Assembly: GCA_045579195.1 (NCBI GenBank) | Contig: JAZNLR010000062.1 | Span: 1 to 10,769, forward strand | Length of the DNA: 10,769 nucleotides | From: JAZNLR01 sp045579195 | Lineage (GTDB): Bacteria > Bacillota > Clostridia > Christensenellales > CAMQZB01 | Direction: 5' to 3' | In this document: positions 5,794 to 10,769 of the stretch, one piece after another | Layout: the number at the start of each line of letters is the position of its first letter | Position numbering within the stretch: the first letter of the stretch is position 1 | Position numbers and translations under genes: made by a program | Notes under the pieces: model-generated | The model's input: only the letters and a program-made list of their open reading frames with translations | Databases searched by the model: none | Told to the model about the DNA's origin: nothing

Positions 5794-6623
5794 GTGTAAA
5801 TTATAAGATTTTGATCTCAGATTACGACGGAACGCTCGCGCGCAACGACCGAACAGTTGCAAAAGAAAATGTGGAAAGTATCGAGCGCTACCGTGCGGCA
5901 GGCGGCATCTTCACTGTCTGCACGGGAAGGATGCTTGCTTCCATCTTGCCCATCGTTCGAAAGATTGGGCTCAAAGGGTATGTGATGGCGTTTCAAGGCG
6001 CAATCACGGCGGATATTGAGACGGGTGAGATTGTGGACGAAAAACCCATTCCGAAAGAGGCCGCTTTAGAGGTTTTGACATATTTGGAAGGGATGAATTT
6101 GCATCTTCACATCTATCAGGGAAACGACCTCTTCGTCGTGGAAAGAACGGAGCCTGTCTTGTGGTATGAGAAGGCTTGCAGCGTCACTGCAAAGGAAACG
6201 CATGTGCCGCTGTCCGAATTCTTGCGCGGGAAAGAGGGTGGCGTTTATAAGATCCTTGTGATGGATCATCCCGAAAACATCATCAAGCTCCGTTCGGTCG
6301 TCAAGGAACATTTGGGCGATCGGTTCAACGTTGTTGTGTCTGATCCGTCGCTCTTGGAAGTCAATATGCCCGAAGCAACGAAGGGAAATGCGTGCGCCAG
6401 CCTGTTGAAGAAATTTGGCTTGAAGCGCGAAGATCTGATCGCGATCGGCGATCAGGAAAACGATATTTCTATGATCCGACTTGCAGGGCTTGGTTGCGCG
6501 GTGGGAAATGCAGAACCCATTGTCAAAGAGGCGTCTGATTTCATTGCACCCACAAACGAGGAAAATGCCATTGCATATTTGATTGATGAACTTTGTTTAA
6601 AAAAAGAGGAAACGCAAGCTTAG
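5790..6623 (+). CDS. Cof-type HAD-superfamily phosphatase
   Basis: A 277-residue hydrolase of the HAD superfamily, Cof (IIB) subfamily, which typically dephosphorylates small sugar phosphates or cofactors in the cytoplasm. All four motifs are present: Asp11-Tyr-Asp13-Gly-Thr (nucleophile and acid; Tyr replaces the more common Leu), Thr45-Gly-Arg, Lys198 in TKGNA, and GDQEND (220-225) for magnesium. The region between about residues 85 and 190 is the C2-type cap that sets substrate choice. Substrate cannot be told from sequence. It overlaps uvrC by ATGA and is 14 bases from hprK. It may serve as a general sugar-phosphate phosphatase, with no evident link to repair. Confidence 0.92.
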   Translation: MSVNYKILISDYDGTLARNDRTVAKENVESIERYRAAGGIFTVCTGRMLASILPIVRKIGLKGYVMAFQGAITADIETGEIVDEKPIPKEAALEVLTYLEGMNLHLHIYQGNDLFVVERTEPVLWYEKACSVTAKETHVPLSEFLRGKEGGVYKILVMDHPENIIKLRSVVKEHLGDRFNVVVSDPSLLEVNMPEATKGNACASLLKKFGLKREDLIAIGDQENDISMIRLAGLGCAVGNAEPIVKEASDFIAPTNEENAIAYLIDELCLKKEETQA

Positions 6624-6637
6624 CGAAGGAGAGGCGA

Positions 6638-7573
6638 ATGGAAGAGAGAATTGTCAAGACTGTTTCGGTGGAAGAATTTGCGGAAGAGTTGCAGTTGAAA
6701 ATCGACGATCGCGGCAACGGAAGCATTGTTCTTGATACCGTAAACGTCAACCGTCCCGGATTGCAGTTGGCGGGCTTTTTCGATTACTTCGGAAGCAATC
6801 GCGTGCAAGTCGTCGGGAACGCGGAGATTCAATTTGTCAACAATCTAGAGAAATGGCAGAAGGAGAGAGCATGGGAAAATCTCTTTTCGCGCCGCATTCC
6901 GTGTTTGATCTTAAGCCGTGGGCTTTTACCCGATGAAGCACTTTTGAAACACGCCAAGACGTACGGCGTACCCGTTTTGACCAGTGACATCGTCACCACC
7001 CAGCTTGTCAACAAGTTGGTGATGTACTTAAACTCGTTGCTTGCGCCTGAGATCATGATGCACGGCGTTTTGATGGATATTTACGGCGTCGGCGTTCTTC
7101 TCACGGGCAAGAGCGGCATCGGAAAAAGTGAGACTGCTTTGGAGCTTGTCAAGCGCGGACACCGCCTTGTTGCGGATGATGAAGTCGTCATCAAGCGCGA
7201 GCAGAACGTTCTGAAAGGGAGCTCGCCAAAAAAGATCCGTCACTTTATGGAGATCCGCGGAATCGGCATCATTGATGTTCGCGGCATTTACGGTGCGGCG
7301 GCGATCATGCAGGAAAAGGCAATCGACATTGTCGTTCAGATGGAAAACTGGGATTTCAACAAGCAGTACGACAGGTTGGGCGTGGATAAGATGAGAGAAG
7401 AAATTTTGGGCGTTTCTATCCCGAAATTCGAAATTCCCATCCGCCCGGGAAGAAACCTTGCCATCATTTTGGAGAGCGCTGCCACGAATTACCGATTGAA
7501 GTCCTTTGGATATGACGCGGCGGAAGAGCTTTTGAGCAGAATGCTCGAAGAGACAGAAGGAGAGAACAGATGA
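6638..7573 (+). CDS. hprK: HPr kinase/phosphorylase
   Basis: Phosphorylates Ser46 of the phosphotransferase carrier HPr when glycolytic intermediates are high, and removes it when they are low, setting carbon catabolite repression through CcpA. The 311-residue length is typical. An N-terminal domain (about 1-130) precedes the kinase core with His142 in HGVL, Walker A GKSGIGKS at 157-164, ADDEVVIK, and the family signature EIRGIGIIDV at 205-214. RPGRN (269-273) and the terminal NYRLKSFGYDAAEE match the regulatory end. It begins at ATG 6638 with AAGGAG at 6626-6631; the frame is open upstream into the HAD gene but without a better site. Its stop overlaps the MarR-like start. ptsH and ccpA are not in the window. 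In many Clostridia hprK follows uvrC, as here with one gene between. Confidence 0.97.
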   Translation: MEERIVKTVSVEEFAEELQLKIDDRGNGSIVLDTVNVNRPGLQLAGFFDYFGSNRVQVVGNAEIQFVNNLEKWQKERAWENLFSRRIPCLILSRGLLPDEALLKHAKTYGVPVLTSDIVTTQLVNKLVMYLNSLLAPEIMMHGVLMDIYGVGVLLTGKSGIGKSETALELVKRGHRLVADDEVVIKREQNVLKGSSPKKIRHFMEIRGIGIIDVRGIYGAAAIMQEKAIDIVVQMENWDFNKQYDRLGVDKMREEILGVSIPKFEIPIRPGRNLAIILESAATNYRLKSFGYDAAEELLSRMLEETEGENR

Positions 7574-8007
7574 GCAACCTTGCATTTTACGAGGCGCTTT
7601 GTGCGCTAGCAAACATTCAGCGTGACGTTGCGAAGTCCTTTCATGCAGACAAGAAGGACCTTTTGATCAACGCGACGGCACAACAAGTTCTCCTTGCCAT
7701 TCGAAATGCTCCGAACAGCAGCATGGGAGAGATCAGTGCGAAGATCGGCCTTGAGAAGGGTTCGTTCACCAAGATCGCAGACACCTTGATTGCGTACCGT
7801 CTGGTGGCGCGTGAGCAAGGGGAGGACAGAAGAACGAGTAAGCTTTCCCTCACGGAGGATGGAAAGCGCATTGCTGAGTTGATTGCTCGCCTCTTAGATG
7901 ACCACATTGAAAAGATTTTGAGTCCGCTTCCAAAAGAGGATCGCACGGCGTTGACGGATGCCGTTTTGACGGCGGCAAAGCGTTCAGAGGAGTTGCAGAT
8001 TCGATGA
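7570..8007 (+). CDS. MarR-family transcriptional regulator
   Basis: A 145-residue winged-helix protein expected to bind DNA as a dimer and to be released by a small ligand or oxidant. N-terminal and C-terminal helices (about 1-28 and 112-143) would form the dimer interface. The HTH spans about 51-75 (MGEISAKIGLEKGSFTKIADTL) and the wing holds the diagnostic Asp86-Arg87-Arg88 followed by KLSLTEDG. There is one Cys (Cys11) in the first helix, which might be redox-active as in OhrR-like proteins; this is speculation. ATG 7570 has AAGGAG at 7557-7562. It is locked between hprK and sua5 by ATGA overlaps at both ends, so it is made with them. No dedicated target gene or operator is visible nearby. 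Confidence 0.9.
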   Translation: MSNLAFYEALCALANIQRDVAKSFHADKKDLLINATAQQVLLAIRNAPNSSMGEISAKIGLEKGSFTKIADTLIAYRLVAREQGEDRRTSKLSLTEDGKRIAELIARLLDDHIEKILSPLPKEDRTALTDAVLTAAKRSEELQIR

Positions 8008-9002
8008 AGACGGAAGTTTTACAATTGAATGATGAATCGGTTGTGCGTGCCGCGGAGTTGATCCGAGCAGGATATCCTGTCGCATTCCCGACCGAAACCG
8101 TCTATGGACTGGGGGTGTCGGCGTACTCAAAAGAGGGCGTTTTCCGCGTTTTTGAGGCAAAGGGAAGACCTTCTGACAACCCGCTCATCGTGCACGTTGG
8201 AAGAAAGGAAGACATCGAAAAAGCCGCACGCACGGTAACGCCTCTTGCGAAAGAGCTGATCGATGCGTTTATGCCCGGCCCCATCACCGTGGTTTTGGAT
8301 AAGCGGGCAGACATCTCGTCTGCGGCAACCGCAGGGTTAGACACCGTTGGCGTTCGTATTCCCGTTCACGAGGGGGCAAGAAAGCTTCTGATTGCGTGTG
8401 GAGTTCCCGTTGCGGCGCCGTCTGCAAACACGTCATCCCGCCCAAGCCCGACTTGCGCGGAGCACGTCTTGGAAGACATCGGCGGAAAGATCCCGATGAT
8501 CCTAGACGGTGGAAGTTGTAGCGTTGGAATTGAGTCCACCGTGGTGGATGCGCGCGGAGAGATTCCCATCATCTTAAGACAGGGAATGATCACCGCAGAA
8601 GACATTGCGCGCGTCGTAGGAGAAGTGCGTTTAAGCGACGGTGTGACGGATATTGTGCGTTCGCCGGGCGTGAAGTACCGTCACTATGCCCCGAAGTGCG
8701 AGGCGATCTTACACGTCGGTGCGGATGCGGAGTGCGTCAACCGCTTTGTTGCAAAGAAGGTTCAAGAAGGGAAAATACCTGTCGTCATCTGTGAAAGTGC
8801 GTTTGCAAAAGAAGTCAAAGGCGCGCGTGTTCTTGACATCGGAACGGGCGTGGAATACACGGCAAATTTTTATGCCGCTCTTCGCAAGGCGGAAAAGCTT
8901 GGTGATTTTGTGATCGTTCAGAACCGCTTTGAGGGAAAGGGAGCAGGCGCGCTTTACAATCGCGCGACAAAGGCGTGTTCGCAGAATTTTTTGAAGGCTT
9001 GA
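8004..9002 (+). CDS. sua5: L-threonylcarbamoyladenylate synthase (Sua5)
   Basis: Makes threonylcarbamoyl-AMP from threonine, bicarbonate and ATP, the first step of the t6A37 modification of ANN-decoding tRNAs; TsaB, TsaD and TsaE complete it. The 332-residue protein is the long Sua5 form. The YrdC domain (about 1-205) has FPTETVYGLG, Lys53-Gly-Arg-Pro-Ser-Asp-Asn-Pro-Leu-Ile-Val-His and Pro139-Ser-Ala-Asn. The interdomain linker SPGVKYRHYAP (220-230) is conserved and folds over the active site. A C-terminal Sua5 domain (about 232-332) follows. ATG 8004 overlaps the MarR-like stop, with AGAGGAG at 7986-7992. One base separates it from ywlE, the same neighbourhood as ywlC-ywlE in Bacillus. Confidence 0.96.
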   Translation: MKTEVLQLNDESVVRAAELIRAGYPVAFPTETVYGLGVSAYSKEGVFRVFEAKGRPSDNPLIVHVGRKEDIEKAARTVTPLAKELIDAFMPGPITVVLDKRADISSAATAGLDTVGVRIPVHEGARKLLIACGVPVAAPSANTSSRPSPTCAEHVLEDIGGKIPMILDGGSCSVGIESTVVDARGEIPIILRQGMITAEDIARVVGEVRLSDGVTDIVRSPGVKYRHYAPKCEAILHVGADAECVNRFVAKKVQEGKIPVVICESAFAKEVKGARVLDIGTGVEYTANFYAALRKAEKLGDFVIVQNRFEGKGAGALYNRATKACSQNFLKA

Positions 9003-9003
9003 A

Positions 9004-9468
9004 ATGAAGAAAGTACTTTTTATTTGCACGGGGAACACTTGCCGTTCTCCCATGGCAGAGCAGATTTTTAACGACCTTGCCAAAAGAAAGGGCTTGGATG
9101 CCGTGGCATCGAGCGCAGGCACTTTTGCCGTGCGCGGAGAGCCGATGGCCGAAGAAGCACACTTTGCGCTGTTCCATCTGGGGTTGATTCCAAAGCTTCA
9201 TGAAGCAACGCCGCTTGACCGTGCACTTTTGGAGGAAGCAGATCTCGTCATTGCGATGACGCGCGCACACCTTGTTTCTCTTTCGGACTATAACAAGGCG
9301 TACACTTTGGGTGATCTCGTGGGCGAGGGAGACGTTCCCGATCCGTTTGGGCAGGAGCAGAGCGTCTATGATGAAACTGCACGCCGTTTGGAGAAGAGTC
9401 TTTCCGTTCTCATTGAAAAATGGAAGGATGGAACTCTTTTTTCGCAAAGTGGAGAAAAAGATTGTTAA
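9004..9468 (+). CDS. ywlE: YwlE-type protein-arginine phosphatase (LMW-PTP fold)
   Basis: A 154-residue low-molecular-weight phosphatase. The P-loop CTGNTCRS (8-15) carries nucleophile Cys8 and Arg14. The general acid is Asp113 in DPFG. In this family, Thr at the position of Thr12 (instead of the Ile seen in tyrosine phosphatases, CxGNICRS) favours phospho-arginine in B. subtilis YwlE, which reverses the protein-arginine kinase McsB that tags proteins for ClpCP degradation. The same Thr here supports arginine phosphatase activity, though this is inferred from one residue and gene order. mcsB is not in the window. The gene lies one base after sua5, as the last of the uvrC series. No hairpin terminator is seen after it. 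Confidence 0.88.
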   Translation: MKKVLFICTGNTCRSPMAEQIFNDLAKRKGLDAVASSAGTFAVRGEPMAEEAHFALFHLGLIPKLHEATPLDRALLEEADLVIAMTRAHLVSLSDYNKAYTLGDLVGEGDVPDPFGQEQSVYDETARRLEKSLSVLIEKWKDGTLFSQSGEKDC

Positions 9469-9493
9469 TTTTTTAGAAAATAATGCTGTTTTG

Positions 9494-9522
9494 TTGCAAA
9501 ATCACCGCATTTGGAGTATAAT
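9494..9522 (+). promoter_or_regulatory. rpiB: rpiB-upp promoter
   Basis: TTGCAA (9494-9499), a 17-base spacer and a perfect TATAAT (9517-9522), in an AT-rich gap after ywlE. The start point is near 9529, a leader of about 33 bases to the rpiB ATG. As no terminator separates ywlE from it, rpiB may also receive read-through from the uvrC series. Confidence 0.88.
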
Positions 9523-9561
9523 TTTTTTAAGAGAAAATGAGCTTTTGAAGCGAGGAAAACT

Positions 9562-10005
9562 ATGATTGCTGTTGGATTTGATCACGGAGGATTTGTCTTA
9601 AAAGAGGCGCTCTTAAATCACTTGAAGGAACGCGGAATTGAATTTCGCGATTTTGGAACGTTCTCAAGCGCATCCTGTGATTATCCCGACATCGCGTTCC
9701 CTGTTGCGCACGCCGTTGCAAACGGAGAGTGTGAAAGAGGCATCCTCGTCTGCGGAACAGGCATTGGAATGTGCATCGCCGCAAACAAGGTCGCAGGCAT
9801 CCGCTGCGCACTCTGTTCGGACGTGTATAGCGCGCGCCTCACAAGACAGCACAACGATTCAAACGTTCTTGCGTTGGGTGCTCGCGTTCTCGGAGAGGGC
9901 TTGTTCCTTGAAATTGTGGACGCTTGGCTTGACGGAAAGTTTGAAGGCGGCCGTCATCAGACCCGCATCGACAAGGTTGCGGCAGGCGAAAGCGCGAAGA
10001 AATAA
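9562..10005 (+). CDS. rpiB: Ribose-5-phosphate isomerase B
   Basis: Interconverts ribose 5-phosphate and ribulose 5-phosphate in the pentose phosphate pathway; cytoplasmic RpiB/LacAB family. At 147 residues the length is usual. Asp7-His8 in GFDHGG, catalytic Cys64 in CGTGIGM, the NK loop at 75-76 and His97 in RQHNDSN are all in place, with a C-terminal FEGGRHQTRIDK phosphate-binding tail. The Cys/His arrangement favours RpiB over the galactose-6-phosphate isomerase subunits LacA and LacB. ATG 9562 has CGAGG at 9551-9555. It is followed after 64 bases by upp, and ribose 5-phosphate leads through PRPP to the substrate of Upp. The same order is found in Bacillus near ywlE. Confidence 0.96.
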   Translation: MIAVGFDHGGFVLKEALLNHLKERGIEFRDFGTFSSASCDYPDIAFPVAHAVANGECERGILVCGTGIGMCIAANKVAGIRCALCSDVYSARLTRQHNDSNVLALGARVLGEGLFLEIVDAWLDGKFEGGRHQTRIDKVAAGESAKK

Positions 10006-10018
10006 AAAAGGAAATCAT

Positions 10019-10041
10019 CTTTTCCGCGGATTGCGGAAGGG
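10019..10041 (+). other. Hairpin between rpiB and upp
   Basis: TTCCGC (10022-10027) and GCGGAA (10033-10038) form a perfect stem around GGATT, extended by G-U and G-C pairs to about 10019-10041. There is no T tract, so it is not an ordinary terminator. It may be a processing or stability element. TAAGAT (10043-10048) just after it could be a weak -10 but has no good -35. Confidence 0.5.
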
Positions 10042-10069
10042 GTAAGATAGAACAAAAGGAGAAAGAATA

Positions 10070-10699
10070 ATGGGAAAAGTTGTCGTTTTTGACCATCCTC
10101 TGGTCCAGCACAAAGTGTCTATGTTGCGCGATAAGGAGACGAGCACGAAGGATTTCCGTGAGCTTGTCAATGAAATCTCGCTGTTGATGGCGTACGAGGT
10201 TACGCGTGACCTTCCGCTCAAGGAAGTGGAGATTGAAACCCCGATTTGCAGAGCAAAGACCAACGTGATCTCGGGCAGAACGATCGGAATCATTCCCATT
10301 TTGCGCGCAGGTCTCGGAATGGTTGACGGAATGCTCCGCCTCGTTCCGAACGCAAAGGTCGGCCACATCGGTCTTTACCGTGATCCCGAAACCTTTAAGC
10401 CTGTGGAATATTATTGCAAGCTCCCCGTGGACGCAACTGAGCGCGACCTTATCGTCGTTGACCCGATGCTCGCAACGGGCGGAAGCGCTTCTGCTGCAAT
10501 CGGATTCTTGAAGGATCGCGGATGCAAGAAGATCAAGTTGATGTGCCTTATCGCGGCTCCCGTTGGAATTGAGACCGTTCAGAAGGAACATCCCGACGTT
10601 GACATCTTCGTTGCTGCGCTCGACGAGAAGCTCAATGACCATGCATATATCGTTCCCGGCTTGGGTGATGCAGGTGACCGTCTCTTCGGAACGAAGTAA
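10070..10699 (+). CDS. upp: Uracil phosphoribosyltransferase
   Basis: Joins uracil and PRPP to give UMP in pyrimidine salvage; cytoplasmic. The 209-residue length is exactly typical. It has the N-terminal VFDHPLVQHKVSMLRD hood, PILRAGLGM (about 76-84), the flexible arm around YRDPETFKPVEYYCKLP, the PRPP loop DPMLATGGS (131-139), and the uracil-binding end YIVPGLGDAGDRLFGTK. ATG 10070 has AAAGGAG at 10055-10061. It is the last gene of the rpiB transcript and is closed by its own terminator. No pyrimidine-sensing attenuator is evident in the 64-base gap, only a short hairpin. Confidence 0.98.
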   Translation: MGKVVVFDHPLVQHKVSMLRDKETSTKDFRELVNEISLLMAYEVTRDLPLKEVEIETPICRAKTNVISGRTIGIIPILRAGLGMVDGMLRLVPNAKVGHIGLYRDPETFKPVEYYCKLPVDATERDLIVVDPMLATGGSASAAIGFLKDRGCKKIKLMCLIAAPVGIETVQKEHPDVDIFVAALDEKLNDHAYIVPGLGDAGDRLFGTK

Positions 10700-10716
10700 G
10701 GTTTTATCAAGAAAAT

Positions 10717-10752
10717 AAGGTTGTGTCCAAATTGGGCACAACCTTTTCTTTT
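10717..10752 (+). terminator. Intrinsic terminator of rpiB-upp
   Basis: A 12-bp stem (10717-10728 with 10734-10745, core GGTTGTG/CACAACC, one G-U pair) around AAATT, followed by TTTTCTTTT to 10752. The last 17 bases of the window show nothing. Confidence 0.92.
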
Positions 10753-10769
10753 GCAAAAAGCGCATAAAA

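Noticed and set aside
3997..5862. A 621-codon open frame on the minus strand covering uvrC
   Set aside because: It is antisense to the fully motif-supported uvrC and starts inside the HAD gene. Its product has no recognisable motifs, and the open frame is a by-product of codon bias.
9839..10765. A 308-codon minus-strand frame across rpiB and upp
   Set aside because: Antisense to upp and rpiB, running through the terminator hairpin at 10717-10752, with no recognisable product.

Overview
The window looks like core chromosome of a Bacillota (Firmicutes) bacterium, probably a Clostridia-type lineage. The evidence is a cysteine T-box leader in front of cysE-cysS, an HPr kinase/phosphorylase, a YwlE-type phosphatase with the arginine-phosphatase signature, the sua5-ywlE-rpiB-upp gene set also clustered in Bacillus subtilis, AGGAGG-like ribosome binding sites and canonical sigma-A promoters. 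Base composition looks moderate, with short AT-rich spacers. There are no phage, transposon, CRISPR, rRNA or tRNA genes.

Layout. (1) 1-728, minus strand: a strong promoter at 14-42 fires off the left edge. A YgjV-family membrane protein (128-667) has its own promoter (700-728) and terminator. (2) 729-3209, plus strand: a promoter, a T-box leader with mutually exclusive antiterminator and terminator, then cysE and cysS overlapping by ATGA. Together they make O-acetylserine (the cysteine precursor) and charge tRNA-Cys, and the leader switches them on when tRNA-Cys is uncharged. (3) 3210-3912: a divergent pair of a 46-residue hydrophobic microprotein (minus) and an ArsR-family repressor (plus) share a 121-base spacer. 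This is the least ordinary part of the window. (4) 3929-9468: a promoter directly abuts uvrC with almost no leader, followed by a tightly packed series uvrC, Cof-type HAD phosphatase, hprK, marR-like regulator, sua5 and ywlE, with three ATGA overlaps and a 1-base gap. No promoter or terminator was recognised inside this run. (5) 9494-10752: a strong promoter drives rpiB and then upp, closed by a hairpin terminator.

Functionally the plus-strand genes are housekeeping: DNA excision repair, sugar-phosphate and carbon-catabolite control, tRNA t6A modification, protein-arginine dephosphorylation, pentose phosphate isomerisation and uracil salvage. No clearly new multi-gene system is visible. The best candidates for new biology are the ArsR/microprotein pair, the near-leaderless uvrC, and a MarR regulator embedded by start/stop overlaps between hprK and sua5.
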